Assembly (NCBI RefSeq): GCF_014352935.1
Contig: NZ_CP060694.1
Location: 868,001-932,000 of the forward strand
Direction: 5' to 3'
DNA: 64,000 nt
Source: Aliarcobacter cryaerophilus
GTDB lineage: Bacteria > Campylobacterota > Campylobacteria > Campylobacterales > Arcobacteraceae
The position numbers and the translations under genes were made by a program. How positions within the stretch are numbered: the first letter of the stretch is position 1; each line of letters begins with the position of its first letter. The notes under the pieces were generated by a model. The model searched no databases. It saw only the letters and a program-made list of their open reading frames with translations, and was not told where the DNA came from. Of the stretch, positions 61,004 to 64,000 are shown one piece after another.

Positions 61004-61423
61004 TTAAGAGTTTCTAACTATTAAACTAGAAGGAAGATTGAATTGTTTTATAAGTTCTTCTTCCTTTTGTCTATGTTCCCCATTATCAACTTCGTGGTCA
61101 TACCCTAAAAGATGCAAAAGACCGTGAATAAAAAGTAAATTTAACTCATCTTCTTCACTATGCCCATACTCTTTGGCTTTCTCTTTTACAAAATCTATTG
61201 AAATTATAATAGTTCCTAAAGGTAAATGTTCAAAATCTCCATCAACAGGAAAGCTTAAAACATCTGTTGCTTCATCTTTTTTTCTGTGTTCAAGGTTTAT
61301 CTCTTTTATTGTTTGATTATCTACAATAATTAACTCTAAATCTTTTTTTGTAAGAGAGGTAACTATTTTTTCAAGTGCTACTAAATTCACCAAAAAATCT
61401 GTTTGATTTTCAAAATCTATCAT
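61004..61423 (-). CDS. ybeY: Endoribonuclease YbeY (rRNA maturation factor)
   Basis: 139 residues. The zinc motif HxxxHxxxxxH is in FIHGLLHLLGYDHEVDNGEH. Other YbeY blocks are NQTIKEINLEHRKKDEATDV, LSFPVD and LGTIIISIDFVKEKAKEY. It takes part in 16S rRNA 3' end processing and ribosome quality control. It converges with perR. Confidence 0.94.
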   Translation of the reverse strand: MIDFENQTDFLVNLVALEKIVTSLTKKDLELIIVDNQTIKEINLEHRKKDEATDVLSFPVDGDFEHLPLGTIIISIDFVKEKAKEYGHSEEDELNLLFIHGLLHLLGYDHEVDNGEHRQKEEELIKQFNLPSSLIVRNS

Positions 61424-61488
61424 TTTTTATCCTAAATTAATATATTTTTAATAGTATATAACTTTTAAAATAAATCCAAGGAGAGAAG

Positions 61489-61902
61489 ATGAGTTTAACA
61501 GTAGGGAAAAAAGCATCAATTGATTATAAAGTTGAGAAAAAAGATTTAGCATCAAATCTAAATATTTCGGCTGATTTAACTTTTCCAGAAGTTTTTGCAA
61601 CAGCTAGAATGATAGCTTTAATGGAGTGTAGTGCAGCAAAATTAATGTTACCACTATTAAAAGATGATGAAAAAAGTGTTGGTGTAAATGTAAATATTAC
61701 ACATATGGCAGCAACTTTAGAAAATGATGTAGCTATTTCAACAGCAACTTTTGTTGGAATGGAAGGGAAACTTTATAAATTTGAGATTGAAGTAATTGAT
61801 AGTGCAGGAGTTTGTGGAAGAGGAACACATACAAGAGCTATTGTTTCAACTTCAAGACTTATTGAAGGTGCTAAAAAAAGAGCCTTAGCAAATAAGAATT
61901 AG
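61489..61902 (+). CDS. Thioesterase-like hot-dog protein
   Basis: 137 residues of the hot-dog fold, similar to the fluoroacetyl-CoA thioesterase (FlK-like) group: FPEVFATARMIALMECSAAK, VGVNVNITHMAATLENDVAI, FEIEVIDSAGVCGRGTHTRA. It probably hydrolyses a small acyl-CoA. Substrate unknown. It ends at a strong hairpin shared with radA. Confidence 0.83.
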   Translation: MSLTVGKKASIDYKVEKKDLASNLNISADLTFPEVFATARMIALMECSAAKLMLPLLKDDEKSVGVNVNITHMAATLENDVAISTATFVGMEGKLYKFEIEVIDSAGVCGRGTHTRAIVSTSRLIEGAKKRALANKN

Positions 61903-61908
61903 ATTATT

Positions 61909-61940
61909 AAGTAATAGAGCTTAAAAAAGCTCTATTACTT
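61909..61940. terminator. Terminator shared by the thioesterase and radA genes
   Basis: A perfect 14-bp stem AAGTAATAGAGCTT/AAGCTCTATTACTT with a 4-A loop. The last radA codons form one arm. Confidence 0.85.
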
Positions 61941-63270
61941 TTGATACCTCATCAACTGCAAAAGTTTTTAAATCTAATTTTAGATTTGTTTTTTGAGCAA
62001 TTATTGCTTTTTTAATTCCTTGAGCTTGAGCCTCTTTTAATCTTAAATCTATAGAATAAACATCTTTTATTTCACCAGTTAGTGAAACTTCACCAATAAA
62101 TACAGACTCTTTTGAAATTGGTCTATCTCGAAAACTTGAGATAATTGCAGCAATTACTGCTAAATCAGCACTACTCTCTTTAATCTTTATTCCACCACTA
62201 ATATTTATAAACACATCATAATGATTAAAAGGTAAGTCTAATTTTTTCTCTAAAAGAGCTAAAAGCATAGTTAAACGGTTTGTATCAAAACCAGTGGCAC
62301 TTCTTTTTGGATTTGGAAAAGTTGTTTCGCTTACAAGTGCTTGAACTTCAAGAATAATTGCACGACTTCCTTCCATACTAACAGTTAAACTTGAACCACT
62401 TTGACTTTTGCTTTTATCAAAAAACTTTGACGCTATATCTTTTGCACTTACAAGTCCTTCTTGTGTCATCTCAAAAATTCCAATTTCTGAAGTTGAACCA
62501 AACCTATTTTTGAAACCTCTTAACATTCTTAGTTCCCTGCTTGCTTCTCCTTCGAAGTATAAAACTGTATCAACCATATGTTCTAACACTCTAGGACCTG
62601 CAATACTTCCATCTTTTGTAATATGACCAATTATAAACATAGCAATATTTGACTCTTTTGCTTTTCTCATAAGCTCAAAAGTAATCTCTCGAACTTGTGA
62701 AACACTTCCAGGGCTTGAGTTTAAATGACCTGAATATATTGTTTGAATTGAGTCAATAATACAAACTTCATAATCAATTCTAAGAAGTTCACTCATAATC
62801 TCTTCAAGTTTTATCTCACTTAATAAGAAAAGTTCATTGTGGTTTGCATCAAGACGATTTGCTCTTAGTTTTATCTGTCCAGCACTCTCTTCTCCAGATA
62901 CATAAAGTACTTTTTTTCCTGACTTTGCAATACTTCCTGCAACTTTTAAAAGAAGAGTTGATTTTCCAACTCCTGGGCTTCCTCCAATAAGTGTTAAACT
63001 TCCAGGAACAACTCCTCCACCTAAAACTAAATCAAATTCATAATTAAAAGATGAAAATCTTGAAACATCATCTTGTAAAATCTCTGTTATTGGTCTTGCT
63101 TTTGAACTAGAACTATTTGCTGTTATGGTTTGCTTTAAAACCTCTTGTTGTACTTCATTTAACTCTAGAAAACTATCCCAAGAGTCGCAACTAGGACATT
63201 TTCCAAGCCATTTACTAGATTGCTCACCACAGTGTTGGCACTCAAATAGAGTATTTTTTTTCTTTGCCAT
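61921..63270 (-). CDS. radA: DNA repair protein RadA
   Basis: 449 residues. It helps branch migration in recombination repair. The N-terminal zinc finger is CQHCGEQSSKWLGKCPSC, Walker A is GGSPGVGKSTLLLKVA, the RadA motif KNRFG is in LRGFKNRFGSTSEIGIF, and a Lon-like C-terminal domain follows (DVFINISGGIKIKESSADL). Length is normal. Its 3' end forms the terminator with the convergent thioesterase gene. Confidence 0.95.
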   Translation of the reverse strand: MAKKKNTLFECQHCGEQSSKWLGKCPSCDSWDSFLELNEVQQEVLKQTITANSSSSKARPITEILQDDVSRFSSFNYEFDLVLGGGVVPGSLTLIGGSPGVGKSTLLLKVAGSIAKSGKKVLYVSGEESAGQIKLRANRLDANHNELFLLSEIKLEEIMSELLRIDYEVCIIDSIQTIYSGHLNSSPGSVSQVREITFELMRKAKESNIAMFIIGHITKDGSIAGPRVLEHMVDTVLYFEGEASRELRMLRGFKNRFGSTSEIGIFEMTQEGLVSAKDIASKFFDKSKSQSGSSLTVSMEGSRAIILEVQALVSETTFPNPKRSATGFDTNRLTMLLALLEKKLDLPFNHYDVFINISGGIKIKESSADLAVIAAIISSFRDRPISKESVFIGEVSLTGEIKDVYSIDLRLKEAQAQGIKKAIIAQKTNLKLDLKTFAVDEVSKVIELF

Positions 63271-63409
63271 ATTTTGCCTTTTTGGAATAAAATTTTAGTA
63301 AGATAAATTAAAATTAATAAGATTATTAAATCCCAAATTTTACAATAAACCCATTTTTAAAAGAGTTTATTATATTATAAAATCTTTAAACTCATATTGA
63401 AAGAATATT

Positions 63410-64000
63410 ATGAAAAAGAGCATTACAATTATCGATACATTTGGATTTTTATTTAGAAGTTATTTTGCACTTCCACCTTTGCGATCAAACAGAGGTTTCC
63501 CAACTGGACTTTTAACAGGTTTTATTAACTTTGTTGCTGGAATTGGAAAAGATTTTAAGACAGATTATATAGTTTTTGCTCTTGATGCAAAAGGTACAAC
63601 TTTTAGAAATGAGTTATTTGATAACTACAAAGCTCAAAGACCAGATGTTCCTGAAGATTTATTAACTCAGCTTCCAGTTGCAATATCTTGGGTTGAGAAA
63701 ATGGGATTTAAAATAGCTATTAGAACTGGATATGAAGCTGATGATATGGTTGCTTCAATTGCAAAAGATGCAAAGGAAAAAGGCTTTGAGGTAAGAATTG
63801 TATCTCATGATAAAGATTTATATCAACTAATTGATGATGCAAATAGTGTATATTTGTTTGACCCAACTAAAAAACAGATTATTAATGAAGCAAAATGTAT
63901 AGAAAAATATGGAGTTACTCCAAAGCAGTTTATAGATTATCAAGCATTAGTTGGTGATACAGCTGATAATATTCCAGGAGTAAAAGGAGTTGGTGCAAAA
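63410..64000 (+). CDS. polA: DNA polymerase I, N-terminal part, runs off the window
   Basis: The first 197 residues of the 5'-3' exonuclease domain are visible: SITIIDTFGFLFRSYFALPP, FDNYKAQRPDVPEDLLTQLP, GYEADDMVASIAKDAKEKGF, VRIVSHDKDLYQLIDD and the helix-hairpin-helix GDTADNIPGVKGVGAK at the edge. These aspartates bind metal in the flap nuclease. The polymerase domain must lie outside the window. Confidence 0.93.
   Translation, partial: MKKSITIIDTFGFLFRSYFALPPLRSNRGFPTGLLTGFINFVAGIGKDFKTDYIVFALDAKGTTFRNELFDNYKAQRPDVPEDLLTQLPVAISWVEKMGFKIAIRTGYEADDMVASIAKDAKEKGFEVRIVSHDKDLYQLIDDANSVYLFDPTKKQIINEAKCIEKYGVTPKQFIDYQALVGDTADNIPGVKGVGAK

Overview
The window comes from a very AT-rich genome of the Arcobacter group (Aliarcobacter/Arcobacter, Campylobacterota). 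The evidence is gene content and order: pyrD, an M16 peptidase, dapA, a short-chain enoyl reductase, pgsA, rseP and yggS run in one line; there is a CetA/CetB-type bipartite energy-taxis pair, DUF1104 and DUF2325 proteins, and OmpR-type regulators with compact kinases. This placement is inferred from gene families; no search was run. Layout: 2-7923 is ordinary chromosome (purU 3' part, trmL, brnQ, a Na/Pi cotransporter, a two-component pair, RNase HI). 8023-22058 is a 14.0-kb integrative mobilizable element. 22131-63270 is chromosome again, and polA runs off the right edge. The chromosomal part includes a dlt-like operon (22774-26849), a nitrilase gene split by an insertion sequence (27935-30221), an MlaA/MlaC/RND-exporter operon (37915-42286), an energy-taxis pair, and the long pyrD-yggS operon. 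The main discovery is the element. It entered a minus-strand tRNA-Leu(GAG) gene inside the anticodon loop. The 3' half now lies at 7977-8031 and the 5' half at 22050-22088, 14 kb apart, and both carry the 9-bp core CACCTCAAG. The halves rejoin into a tRNA with perfect acceptor and anticodon stems. Just inside its right end the element brings its own intact tRNA-Leu(GAG) of different sequence (21934-22017), which replaces the broken gene and sits directly downstream of the old tRNA promoter. The element also carries a tyrosine integrase and a small excisionase-like protein, a D12-class adenine methylase, a divergently transcribed WYL-domain regulator, a relaxase-like gene with accessory genes, an IncP-like oriT (hairpin, 8-nt spacer, TATCCTG^C), and a restriction-modification operon. 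No conjugation ATPase or secretion genes were seen, so it probably moves with the help of other plasmids or ICEs. The restriction-modification operon contains an HNH endonuclease with an AlwI-like region and two methyltransferases. The second methyltransferase is a fusion of a degenerate methylase-like half and an intact methylase, joined by twelve perfect 15-bp repeats (NSSLD x12). The last gene ends at an A8 run, where a -1 shift would add about 37 residues. The dlt-like operon (C-D-X-B-A order) is unusual for a Gram-negative organism. It includes a 46-residue DltX-like peptide with a TTG start and a DltB-like MBOAT protein in which the usual WHG histidine is asparagine.
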